Assembly: GCA_016186045.1 (NCBI GenBank)
Contig: JACPMJ010000008.1
Coordinates: forward strand, 1-37,408
From: Candidatus Uhrbacteria bacterium
GTDB lineage: Bacteria; Patescibacteriota; Patescibacteriia; JACQRZ01
Reading direction: 5' to 3'
DNA length: 37,408 nt
The position numbers were made by a program, and so were the translations under genes. Below, one piece after another: positions 31,750 through 37,408 of this stretch; within the stretch, counting starts at the first letter, position 1, and every line of letters begins with the position of its first letter. The notes beneath the pieces are model-generated. The model made no database searches, was not told the origin of the DNA, and saw nothing but the letters and a program-made list of their open reading frames with translations.

Positions 31750-32705
31750 AAAAATCTTTCAACAGGAAAATACTTGTCTTCTCTTTCTTCGTCATCCTCC
31801 TTGGTGTATTTGCCGTATTTCAATCTGCTCTTGCGCAAGATGTCACACTTCAAATTCCCCTATTAGGCATCAGTAAAATATCAGGTATTGGAGAATACGT
31901 TATTACTATCGCCAAATGGATTGTGGGAACATTGTCTTTACTCGCAGTGATTTTCATCATGGTCGGCGGACTTATCTGGCTCACGGCGCAAGGATCACGC
32001 AAACATGTTGAATTTGCAAAAAAACTTGTCACTGACTCCCTCTGGGGTCTCATACTCGCGCTCGGATCATACATGCTCCTCGCGGCTATCAGTCCATCAC
32101 TCGTGAATTTTGAAAAAATACATCTTGAGGAAATTACAAATATTGATTTTACTGTCAATCAACAAAAATTCTCAGAAGAATTTGAAAAATTAAATATCCC
32201 TCCCGGTCAAAAAACAAAAAGGGTTTGTAGCAATATCATGCGAAGCAGTCACCTTGCTACATACAAAAAAATAGGCGCGGAGCTTAATTTTCCGTGGGAA
32301 ATCCTTGCCGCGACTCATTATCGCGAATGTAATTTGGAAAATTTTATGGGATCCGAATGTGGAAATAATCAAATGCAATTTTGGAAAAGTACAAAATTCG
32401 GAACTGGATGTCTCCAATCATTTGAGGAAAACCTTCGATGCGCAATCACCAAACAAATCAGGGGTGAGCAGGGAATGAAAAATATTGTTACAGATACTAC
32501 AGACTCCAATCTTATCGGACGAATGTTCGTAAGATATAATGGAAGCAAGACATACGCCTATAACGACCCTGACCATGGTGAGACCGGTACGATAGGCGGA
32601 TGGATAGAACGTCCGGATGGTTCAAAATACAAAATGAAACAAACCACAGATTCGCGCCCCGGAGCGCTTCCCGTTTTTCTTGCGTTAAAAAATAATTGTC
32701 AATAA
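31746..32705 (+). CDS. VirB2/TrbC-like hairpin fused to a lysozyme/transglycosylase-like domain, array member 4
   Basis: 319 aa. It has a signal peptide (1-30, ending ALA), VTLQIPL, helix 1 (about 58-81), loop QGSRKHVEFAKKLVTD, helix 2 (about 99-115) and ISPSLVNF. The C-terminal domain (about 160-319) begins with CSNIMRSSHLATYKKIGAELNFPWEILAATHYRECN. FPWEILAATHYRE is the glutamate-containing helix of lysozyme-like muramidases/transglycosylases, with Glu194 as candidate acid, and FVRYNGS..AYNDP fits the later part of that fold. Seven Cys in this domain suggest disulfides and an oxidising outer location. The expected bond is MurNAc-GlcNAc. The exact family is less certain than for members 3 and 5. 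Confidence 0.82.
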   Translation: MKKSFNRKILVFSFFVILLGVFAVFQSALAQDVTLQIPLLGISKISGIGEYVITIAKWIVGTLSLLAVIFIMVGGLIWLTAQGSRKHVEFAKKLVTDSLWGLILALGSYMLLAAISPSLVNFEKIHLEEITNIDFTVNQQKFSEEFEKLNIPPGQKTKRVCSNIMRSSHLATYKKIGAELNFPWEILAATHYRECNLENFMGSECGNNQMQFWKSTKFGTGCLQSFEENLRCAITKQIRGEQGMKNIVTDTTDSNLIGRMFVRYNGSKTYAYNDPDHGETGTIGGWIERPDGSKYKMKQTTDSRPGALPVFLALKNNCQ

Positions 32706-32714
32706 ACCCGACGT

Positions 32715-33653
32715 ATGAACGGATTCAGAAAATTTTTTTCCACTTTCTTAGTTGCAAGTATTTTTTATGTTTTTCTTATCTCCTCTCTTCCTGTTTTCGC
32801 CCAATCCGTGACACTGCAAATCCCTATTGGAGAGACGAAGAGCGTCACCGTCTGTTCTGGCGGACTCTGTCACGGCATCGCGCTCTATATCGTGGAATTT
32901 GCAAAATGGCTTGTGGGCACAATTTCGCTTGCCGCGGTCATTGCCATCATGTTCGGCGGCATTGTCTTGCTTACCTCGCGGGCAAATCAAAACCAGCTCG
33001 CATTTGCAAAAAAACTTATCAGTGATTCGCTGATTGGGCTGGGAATTACGATCGGATCATATCTCCTCCTTTCGGTTATCAGTCCGGATTTGATTAATTT
33101 CAAAAATTTAGCACTCGATACAATACAAACCATCGGTTTTGAACTGGATGTAACAGCTGAACAATATGCGGTACCTTCTGGTACTTCTGCCGGAAAAGTG
33201 AATCTTGGCGCGGCAAATTCCGGAGATCTTGTGAAATATGTGCCTCATACCAATCTTAGCACACGAGCGACAGGTCAACTGCGGCAATCTACTGCCGAAG
33301 TTCTTCGTAAGGCAGCAGATATTTGCGCAAAAAAAGGAAAAAAAATTATCGTAGGAAGCGATTTTCGAAGTTTTGACGGTCAAGTCGCGGCATATAAAAG
33401 ATATTTAGCCGGGGGGAATCTCGCATGCAACCCGGGAACCGACCCAAAGCATGTGAGATGTCCGCACACGTCAGGCCAAGCTGTTGACCTTGATACTTCC
33501 GCTCACTGTCAAGGCAGAAAACCAGATCCTGTCACCGCTCAATGTATGAAAGAAGCAGGCTTTGACTGTGTTCTTATGAATGGCGGAGAATGTTGGCATT
33601 ATGAATACCCATCACTTTCGGGAGCATGTGTTGACCCTGCAAAATATTTTTGA
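32715..33653 (+). CDS. VirB2/TrbC-like hairpin fused to an M15 (VanY-like) peptidase, array member 5
   Basis: 312 aa. It has a signal peptide (1-29, ending VFA), VTLQIPIG, a Cys pair (C47, C52) matching member 3, helix 1 (about 66-88), loop RANQNQLAFAKKLISD, helix 2 (about 107-122) and ISPDLINF. A linker leads to an M15-type zinc peptidase: SDFRS (215-219, equivalent of SGYRS), HTSGQAVDLD with H251 and D258, and CWHYEY with H295. These are the three zinc ligands of VanY/DacY-type D,D- or L,D-carboxypeptidases acting on peptidoglycan stems. This hairpin is the most diverged of the five. The stop is 6 bases before radA. Confidence 0.9.
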   Translation: MNGFRKFFSTFLVASIFYVFLISSLPVFAQSVTLQIPIGETKSVTVCSGGLCHGIALYIVEFAKWLVGTISLAAVIAIMFGGIVLLTSRANQNQLAFAKKLISDSLIGLGITIGSYLLLSVISPDLINFKNLALDTIQTIGFELDVTAEQYAVPSGTSAGKVNLGAANSGDLVKYVPHTNLSTRATGQLRQSTAEVLRKAADICAKKGKKIIVGSDFRSFDGQVAAYKRYLAGGNLACNPGTDPKHVRCPHTSGQAVDLDTSAHCQGRKPDPVTAQCMKEAGFDCVLMNGGECWHYEYPSLSGACVDPAKYF

Positions 33654-33659
33654 TTGAAT

Positions 33660-35015
33660 ATGCATAAATCATCAATCATCTTTGAGTGCACCTCCTGCGG
33701 CGGCCAAAGCCCAAAATGGTCCGGCCGGTGTCTTCTGTGTGGCGCGTGGGGTACGCTGGAAAAAACTCTCGAGGCGGCTGTCGCAAAAAAAGAACGTGAA
33801 AAGAATACTCCCTCCGCGCATGCGCTTCCTTTTTCACACATCGGATCGCAGGATTTTCCGTCCGTACAGACCGGCATGACGGAAGTGGATCAAGTGCTTG
33901 GCGGAGGTATCGTCCCGGGAAGTCTTTTGCTTATCGGCGGAGAACCGGGTATAGGAAAGTCGACCCTACTCGGACAGATAGCTCTTTCAATAACTACATA
34001 TACAAAAAAGAACGTTCTCTACTGCTCGGGCGAGGAGTCCGGACATCAGGTTAAGCGCCGATTAGAGCGGCTCGCCACGGCACACTCCCCCATACCGGAC
34101 GCCCTCCTCTTTGCGTCTGAAACAGACGTGGACAAAATCTGCGCGACTATCCGGGAGAAAAAACCATTTCTCGCTATTGTGGATTCTATCCAAACCATTC
34201 ATACATCGGATGTTCCGTCCGAGGCGGGCGCGGTCGCGCAAGTGCGCGCGTGTACCGTAAAACTTCTCGAGACGGCAAAAACCACAAACACCGCCATCAT
34301 TATTGTAGGACATGTGACGAAAGAAGGCATGGTTGCCGGACCAAAGACGCTCGAACATCTTGTGGATACCGTCCTCTATCTTGAGGGCGATCAAAGCCAG
34401 TGTTACCGGCTCTTGAAGACCGTAAAAAATCGTTTTGGTTCCACGAATGAGATCGGTGTTTTCGAAATGACCGGCATGGGACTCGAAGAAGTTTCAAATC
34501 CCTCTGCGGCATTCCTCTCAAAAGAATCCTCACGCATGCCCGGCACCGCGGCAACTGCCGTTCTGGAAGGGTCTCGCGCTTTTCTCGCGGAGGTACAGGC
34601 GCTTACCACTAAGACATATTTTGGGTATCCCCAGCGCCGTACCACAGGTTTTGATGTAAATCGCCTCCAGCTCCTTATTGCGGTCCTCACAAAACGGCTC
34701 GGTGTAAACCTTGGAGATCAGGATATCCATCTCAATATCGTAGGAGGATTCAAAATATCCGAACCGGCAATTGATCTTGCGGTGTGTGCGAGTATTCTTT
34801 CCGCGTATAAAAATAAATCGCTTGAAAGTGGCACATTATTCATAGGAGAGGTGGGACTTACGGGAGAGATTCGCCCCGTGGCACAAATCGAAAAACGACT
34901 CAAAGAGGCGGAAAAACTCGGATTCACGAGCGCGTATATCCCAAAAACAGATAAAAAAATTGAGTCAAAGCTTAAACTTTATCCACTGAAACATTTGCAA
35001 GAGATGGAGATATAA
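33660..35015 (+). CDS. radA: DNA repair protein RadA (Sms)
   Basis: 451 aa from ATG 33660, normal length; a TTG two codons earlier abuts the previous stop and is less likely. The N-terminal zinc finger has C10, C13, C24 and C27. The RecA-like motor has Walker A GEPGIGKST (about 94-102) and the RadA-specific KNRFG motif. The C-terminal Lon-like domain has the GEVGLTGEIRPV block. RadA drives branch migration during homologous recombination in the cytoplasm. It lies directly after the VirB2-like array without its own clear promoter, so it may share that transcript. Confidence 0.97.
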   Translation: MHKSSIIFECTSCGGQSPKWSGRCLLCGAWGTLEKTLEAAVAKKEREKNTPSAHALPFSHIGSQDFPSVQTGMTEVDQVLGGGIVPGSLLLIGGEPGIGKSTLLGQIALSITTYTKKNVLYCSGEESGHQVKRRLERLATAHSPIPDALLFASETDVDKICATIREKKPFLAIVDSIQTIHTSDVPSEAGAVAQVRACTVKLLETAKTTNTAIIIVGHVTKEGMVAGPKTLEHLVDTVLYLEGDQSQCYRLLKTVKNRFGSTNEIGVFEMTGMGLEEVSNPSAAFLSKESSRMPGTAATAVLEGSRAFLAEVQALTTKTYFGYPQRRTTGFDVNRLQLLIAVLTKRLGVNLGDQDIHLNIVGGFKISEPAIDLAVCASILSAYKNKSLESGTLFIGEVGLTGEIRPVAQIEKRLKEAEKLGFTSAYIPKTDKKIESKLKLYPLKHLQEMEI

Positions 35016-35018
35016 CAA

Positions 35019-35050
35019 AAGTCAAAGGAGTCTTTTGACTCCTTCGACTT
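35019..35050 (-). terminator. Hairpin terminator between convergent radA and recG
   Basis: A near-perfect 14-bp stem, AAGTCAAAGGAGTC (35019-35032) / GACTCCTTCGACTT (35037-35050), has one mismatch and a TTTT loop. On the minus strand it is followed by TTTTGTT, so it should end recG transcription. On the plus strand there is no T-tract. Confidence 0.8.
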
Positions 35051-35055
35051 CACCA

Positions 35056-35985
35056 TTACTCCAAATGCACCTCCCTTTCAAACGACTGAATACGTTTTTG
35101 AATCTCCGGATATTTTTCTATTTGTTCGATCACTACGCTCGCCCATTCGCGGGCTTTTTTTATCATCGCAATATCACTGACATCCGCAATTTTCAATTCA
35201 ATCATGCCTGACTGCTGTTTCCCAAATACCTCCCCGGGGCCTCGTAGTTCCAAATCTTTTTCCGCGAGTTCAAATCCGTTTGCGCATGACACGAGCGCCT
35301 TGAGCCGTTGTTCATCTTCCTGCTCTTCCGACGTGGGAAGTAAAAAACAATATGACTGATGTTGTGATCTTCCTACGCGGCCGCGGAACTGGTGCAACTG
35401 CGCCAATCCAAACCGCTCTGCGCCTTCAATGGCCATCACGGTCGCATGAGGAATATCCACTCCTACCTCCACCACGGATGTTGCCACAAGGATATCCGCT
35501 TCTCCAGAAAGCATCGCGCGCATGACTTCTTGTTTTTTCTCCACATTCATTTTCCCATGTAGCATATACAGTCTGCGACTGGGGAATATGTCTTTTGAAA
35601 GATGTTCGTATTCTTTCGTTACGGACCTCACTCCCAAGGCATCAGACTGGTCTATGGTAGGACAGATAATAATCGCCTGATGCCCTTTTTTGATTTCTTT
35701 TTCAATGAAATCATATGTCCACTGCCGATAGCGCACGGGAACTATTTTTGTGACGATTTCTTTCCGCCCTTTTGGAAGTTCATCCAATAGGGAGATGTCC
35801 AGATCCCCATAGAGCGTCAACGCAAGCGAACGCGGGATCGGCGTGGCAGTCAGGGAAAGTAGATGTGGCATGACGGCGACAACACCGCTTTTTTCCCGAA
35901 GCGTTTTTCTCTGCGCCACGCCAAAGCGATGCTGTTCATCAATGATGACAAGCCCAAGACAACGGAAAAAAATCTTCTCCTCCAA
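35056..35985 (-). CDS. recG: RecG helicase, C-terminal fragment (broken gene)
   Basis: 309 codons from a TTG. It begins at the end of helicase motif Ib/II, with family-like LEEKIFFRCLGLVIIDEQHRFGVAQRK (DEQH = motif II). Motifs III-VI follow: SLTATPIPRSLALTLYGDLD, VVEVGVDIPHATVMAIEGAERFGLAQLHQFRGRVGR and the TRG-type C-terminal region. The upstream fragment ends its homology about 26 residues before this one resumes, so the gene has lost a piece. The frame extends a little upstream in THA-L, fitting the IVIGTHAL block of RecG. The TTG is probably not a natural start; the fragment alone would lack Walker A. Confidence 0.85.
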   Translation of the reverse strand: MEEKIFFRCLGLVIIDEQHRFGVAQRKTLREKSGVVAVMPHLLSLTATPIPRSLALTLYGDLDISLLDELPKGRKEIVTKIVPVRYRQWTYDFIEKEIKKGHQAIIICPTIDQSDALGVRSVTKEYEHLSKDIFPSRRLYMLHGKMNVEKKQEVMRAMLSGEADILVATSVVEVGVDIPHATVMAIEGAERFGLAQLHQFRGRVGRSQHQSYCFLLPTSEEQEDEQRLKALVSCANGFELAEKDLELRGPGEVFGKQQSGMIELKIADVSDIAMIKKAREWASVVIEQIEKYPEIQKRIQSFEREVHLE

Positions 35986-37036
35986 AAGCGCGTGCGTGTA
36001 TCAAGACGACAGATATTCCCTGCGGCTCCAGATAGGTGAAAAGCGTCTGGAAATGCTGGCGCGCCAGAATTTCCGTGGGCGCCATATACGCCACTTGGCA
36101 TCCGGCTTTGACCGCATTCAATATCGCAATTGCCGCAACCGCTGTTTTGCCGGATCCCACATCCCCTTCCAAAAGCCTGTTCATGGGCGTGCTTTTTTGG
36201 CAATCTTTCAAAATTTCCCACGCGGACCTGCGCTGTGCCTCTGTGATCTGAAACGGCAGCCCCGCCACGAAATCCTTTGTTTCTTTTTCAAAAAAATGCA
36301 GAGGAAGAGCGCGAATGCTCTGAAGGGATCTCCGCATCTGTAAAGCATACAGCTGAAGAAAAAAAAGTTCCTCAAATTGAAACCGTTTTTTTGCAGACTC
36401 CCATTCCTCCTGAGAGTCCGGAAAATGAATGTTCATGAGCGCGCGACGAATATCCTTGAATGCTTCACGCACCATCATCTCCTGTGGAAGCCATTCAGTT
36501 ATACTCGGCATGCATGCATCAAGCCCTGATTTTATGAGCGTGCGAAACTGCTTTTGCGTTATTTTTTCCGTCAACGAATATACCGGCACAAGCCGGGCGG
36601 TATGCACACTCTCACGGCCTGCATGCACCTTTTCATACTGCGGGCTGACAAGCTGGAGATCAAAAAGATAGCTGTGTATCTTTCCGGAAAGGCTGACCAT
36701 ATCCCCAACCGCAAGATTTTTTGTGAGAAACGGCTGGTTGAACCAAACCACTTTTACTGTACCGCTTGCGTCTGATATAAGTGCTTCGGTCAGCATCTTT
36801 CTCTGCCGCGGAGAACGACGGTTTGCGATAAGCGTAATTTTCCCCTGTATTGTCGCGGACATCCCCGGTTGCAGGGCACTGATGGGGATAATCGCGGAAA
36901 AATCGTCAAAACGATAGGGGAAATAAAAAATAAGATCCCACCACGTCCGGATCCCGAGCAGTATAAGCTGTTTTTCACATTTCGTACCAATGCCGCAGAG
37001 CGCGCGCACTGGAGTATCAAGCTGTATCATAGGCAT
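35939..37036 (-). CDS. recG: RecG helicase, N-terminal fragment (broken gene)
   Basis: 365 codons. RecG remodels stalled replication forks and branched DNA. Present are the N-terminal helix-hairpin segment (VRALCGIGTKCEKQLILLGIRTWWDLIFYFPYRFDD), the wedge OB-fold (about 50-150), and helicase domain 1 with the Q-like LPFQITEAQRRS, Walker A EGDVGSGKTAVA and motif Ia APTEILARQHF. After GISVVLI the frame runs into unrelated sequence and stops at 35939. About 26 residues (the LTG...DIVIG segment) are missing compared with family members. The missing length must be 2 modulo 3 bases, so this is a deletion of about 77-80 bases, not a single-base error. An AGAGG lies 5 bases before the ATG. Confidence 0.88.
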   Translation of the reverse strand: MPMIQLDTPVRALCGIGTKCEKQLILLGIRTWWDLIFYFPYRFDDFSAIIPISALQPGMSATIQGKITLIANRRSPRQRKMLTEALISDASGTVKVVWFNQPFLTKNLAVGDMVSLSGKIHSYLFDLQLVSPQYEKVHAGRESVHTARLVPVYSLTEKITQKQFRTLIKSGLDACMPSITEWLPQEMMVREAFKDIRRALMNIHFPDSQEEWESAKKRFQFEELFFLQLYALQMRRSLQSIRALPLHFFEKETKDFVAGLPFQITEAQRRSAWEILKDCQKSTPMNRLLEGDVGSGKTAVAAIAILNAVKAGCQVAYMAPTEILARQHFQTLFTYLEPQGISVVLIHARAFGGEDFFPLSWACHH

Positions 37037-37064
37037 GTCTGCCTCTTATCTTTCTCTTGTATTT

Positions 37065-37092
37065 ATTGTACCAAGCTCGAACCTACTTTCAA
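37065..37092 (-). promoter_or_regulatory. Promoter of recG
   Basis: On the minus strand, TTGAAA (37087-37092) and TACAAT (37065-37070) are separated by 16 bases, about 29 bases before the ATG. The first palindrome starts 17 bases upstream of the -35 box. Confidence 0.65.
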
Positions 37093-37109
37093 AACAAATG
37101 ATTCGGGGA

Positions 37110-37261
37110 AAGCCCCACGCACTGGCGAGTACGCCAGCAACCCCAAAGAAAAATGTCTCTTGCTTTTTTGATTTGGCGGGGGTGAATTTTTTCTTGAAAA
37201 TGGAAAGGACATTTTTCTTTGGGGTTCTGCCCTCCAAGTATTCGGGCAGTGCGTGGGGCTT
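37110..37261. repeat. 152-bp multi-branched palindrome
   Basis: The outer arms are a perfect 15-bp inverted repeat (37110-37124 / 37247-37261, AAGCCCCACGCACTG and complement). The inner arms are a perfect 19-bp inverted repeat (37139-37157 / 37208-37226, starting AACCCCAAAG). Between outer and inner arms each side carries its own small hairpin: TGGCG-AGTA-CGCCA (37123-37136) and CTGCCC...GGGCAG (37227-37249). The central loop is 50 bases. The element is non-coding in appearance; a frame of 72 codons crosses it but looks accidental. It could be a MITE-like or REP-like element. Confidence 0.85.
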
Positions 37262-37273
37262 CAATACGGACTC

Positions 37274-37322
37274 GGCAAAACGAAAATCTGTTTTTCTGGG
37301 GGAAATGATTTTTCGTTTTGCC
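37274..37322. repeat. 49-bp palindrome
   Basis: GGCAAAACGAAAATC (37274-37288) is complementary to GATTTTTCGTTTTGCC (37307-37322) except for one extra T. The loop is 18 bases. It is the second of three successive inverted repeats in the 370-bp gene-free right end. Confidence 0.8.
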
Positions 37323-37332
37323 TCGACTGATT

Positions 37333-37373
37333 TCCCGCCCGCAGGAGGGGTCTGGGGAGGAATGCGGGCGGGA
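37333..37373. repeat. 41-bp GC-rich palindrome
   Basis: TCCCGCCCGCA (37333-37343) / TGCGGGCGGGA (37363-37373) is a perfect 11-bp stem with a purine-rich 19-base loop (GGAGGGG...GGGGAGGA). No T-tract follows on the plus strand within 10 bases. The remaining bases to 37408 show nothing recognisable. Confidence 0.8.
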
Positions 37374-37408
37374 TTCCGGATTGGCCCTTTTTCAAAATCG
37401 CCGCCATT

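Noticed and set aside
20-37036. Alternative genetic code with UGA as glycine, as in some CPR lineages
   Set aside because: TGA ends many intact genes at the expected family length (for example at 20-22, 897-899 and 33651-33653).
37046-37264. 72-codon minus-strand frame over the large palindrome
   Set aside because: Its codons are those of the inverted-repeat arms and the recG promoter; no start signal.

Overview
The window reads as chromosome of a Patescibacteria/CPR bacterium, probably Parcubacteria-like. That placement is an inference from gene content: a pilM-N-O-B/T type IV pilus block without outer-membrane genes, a secreted protein with GWxWSxxxGW repeats, several VirB2/TrbC-like two-helix proteins, compact co-directional operons, and almost no Shine-Dalgarno sequences. 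TGA serves as a stop codon in many genes, so the UGA-glycine code of some CPR lineages does not apply.

Layout. (1) 20-5286, minus: an operon of a small coiled-coil protein, a long coiled-coil HD-domain protein, a 163-aa unknown, an RnfD/NqrB-like membrane domain fused to a ferredoxin-reductase module, and the flavin transferase ApbE. (2) 5381-9270: separately promoted, terminator-flanked single genes: an HD-GYP-like phosphohydrolase, an AAA/DUF4143 ATPase with a repeated operator-like motif, a GtrA-family protein, and an unknown gene behind a clear SAM-I (S-box) riboswitch. (3) 9271-11047: tRNA-Leu(CAA) and gpmI from overlapping divergent promoters, followed by a 175-bp inverted repeat. (4) 11225-25399, minus: GT4 glycosyltransferase, M16 protease, glycyl-tRNA synthetase, pheT, a PilT-like protein with degenerate ATPase motifs, pilB, a 97-aa membrane protein, PilO-, PilN- and PilM-like genes, and an 816-aa secreted protein. 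(5) 25482-35015, plus: a ClpC-like gene split by a one-base frameshift, a small membrane protein, an anchored TolB-like propeller, five tandem VirB2/TrbC-like proteins, and radA. (6) 35056-37036, minus: recG broken by an internal deletion plus frame change, then a 370-bp intergenic region with three successive palindromes.

The most notable system is the five-gene array at 29708-33653. Every member has a signal peptide, an LQIP motif and the same two-helix hairpin. Two stop soon after the hairpin. The other three carry different putative cell-wall hydrolases: an NlpC/P60 endopeptidase, a lysozyme/transglycosylase-like domain and an M15 (VanY-like) peptidase. With its propeller and membrane-protein neighbours it looks like a modular, membrane-tethered peptidoglycan-remodelling kit, perhaps linked to a type IV secretion-like or host-contact machine; that function is inferred.

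Transcription signals are clear. Nine sigma70-type promoters could be placed, eight with 17-bp spacers and one with 16. Eight hairpins with terminator features were located.
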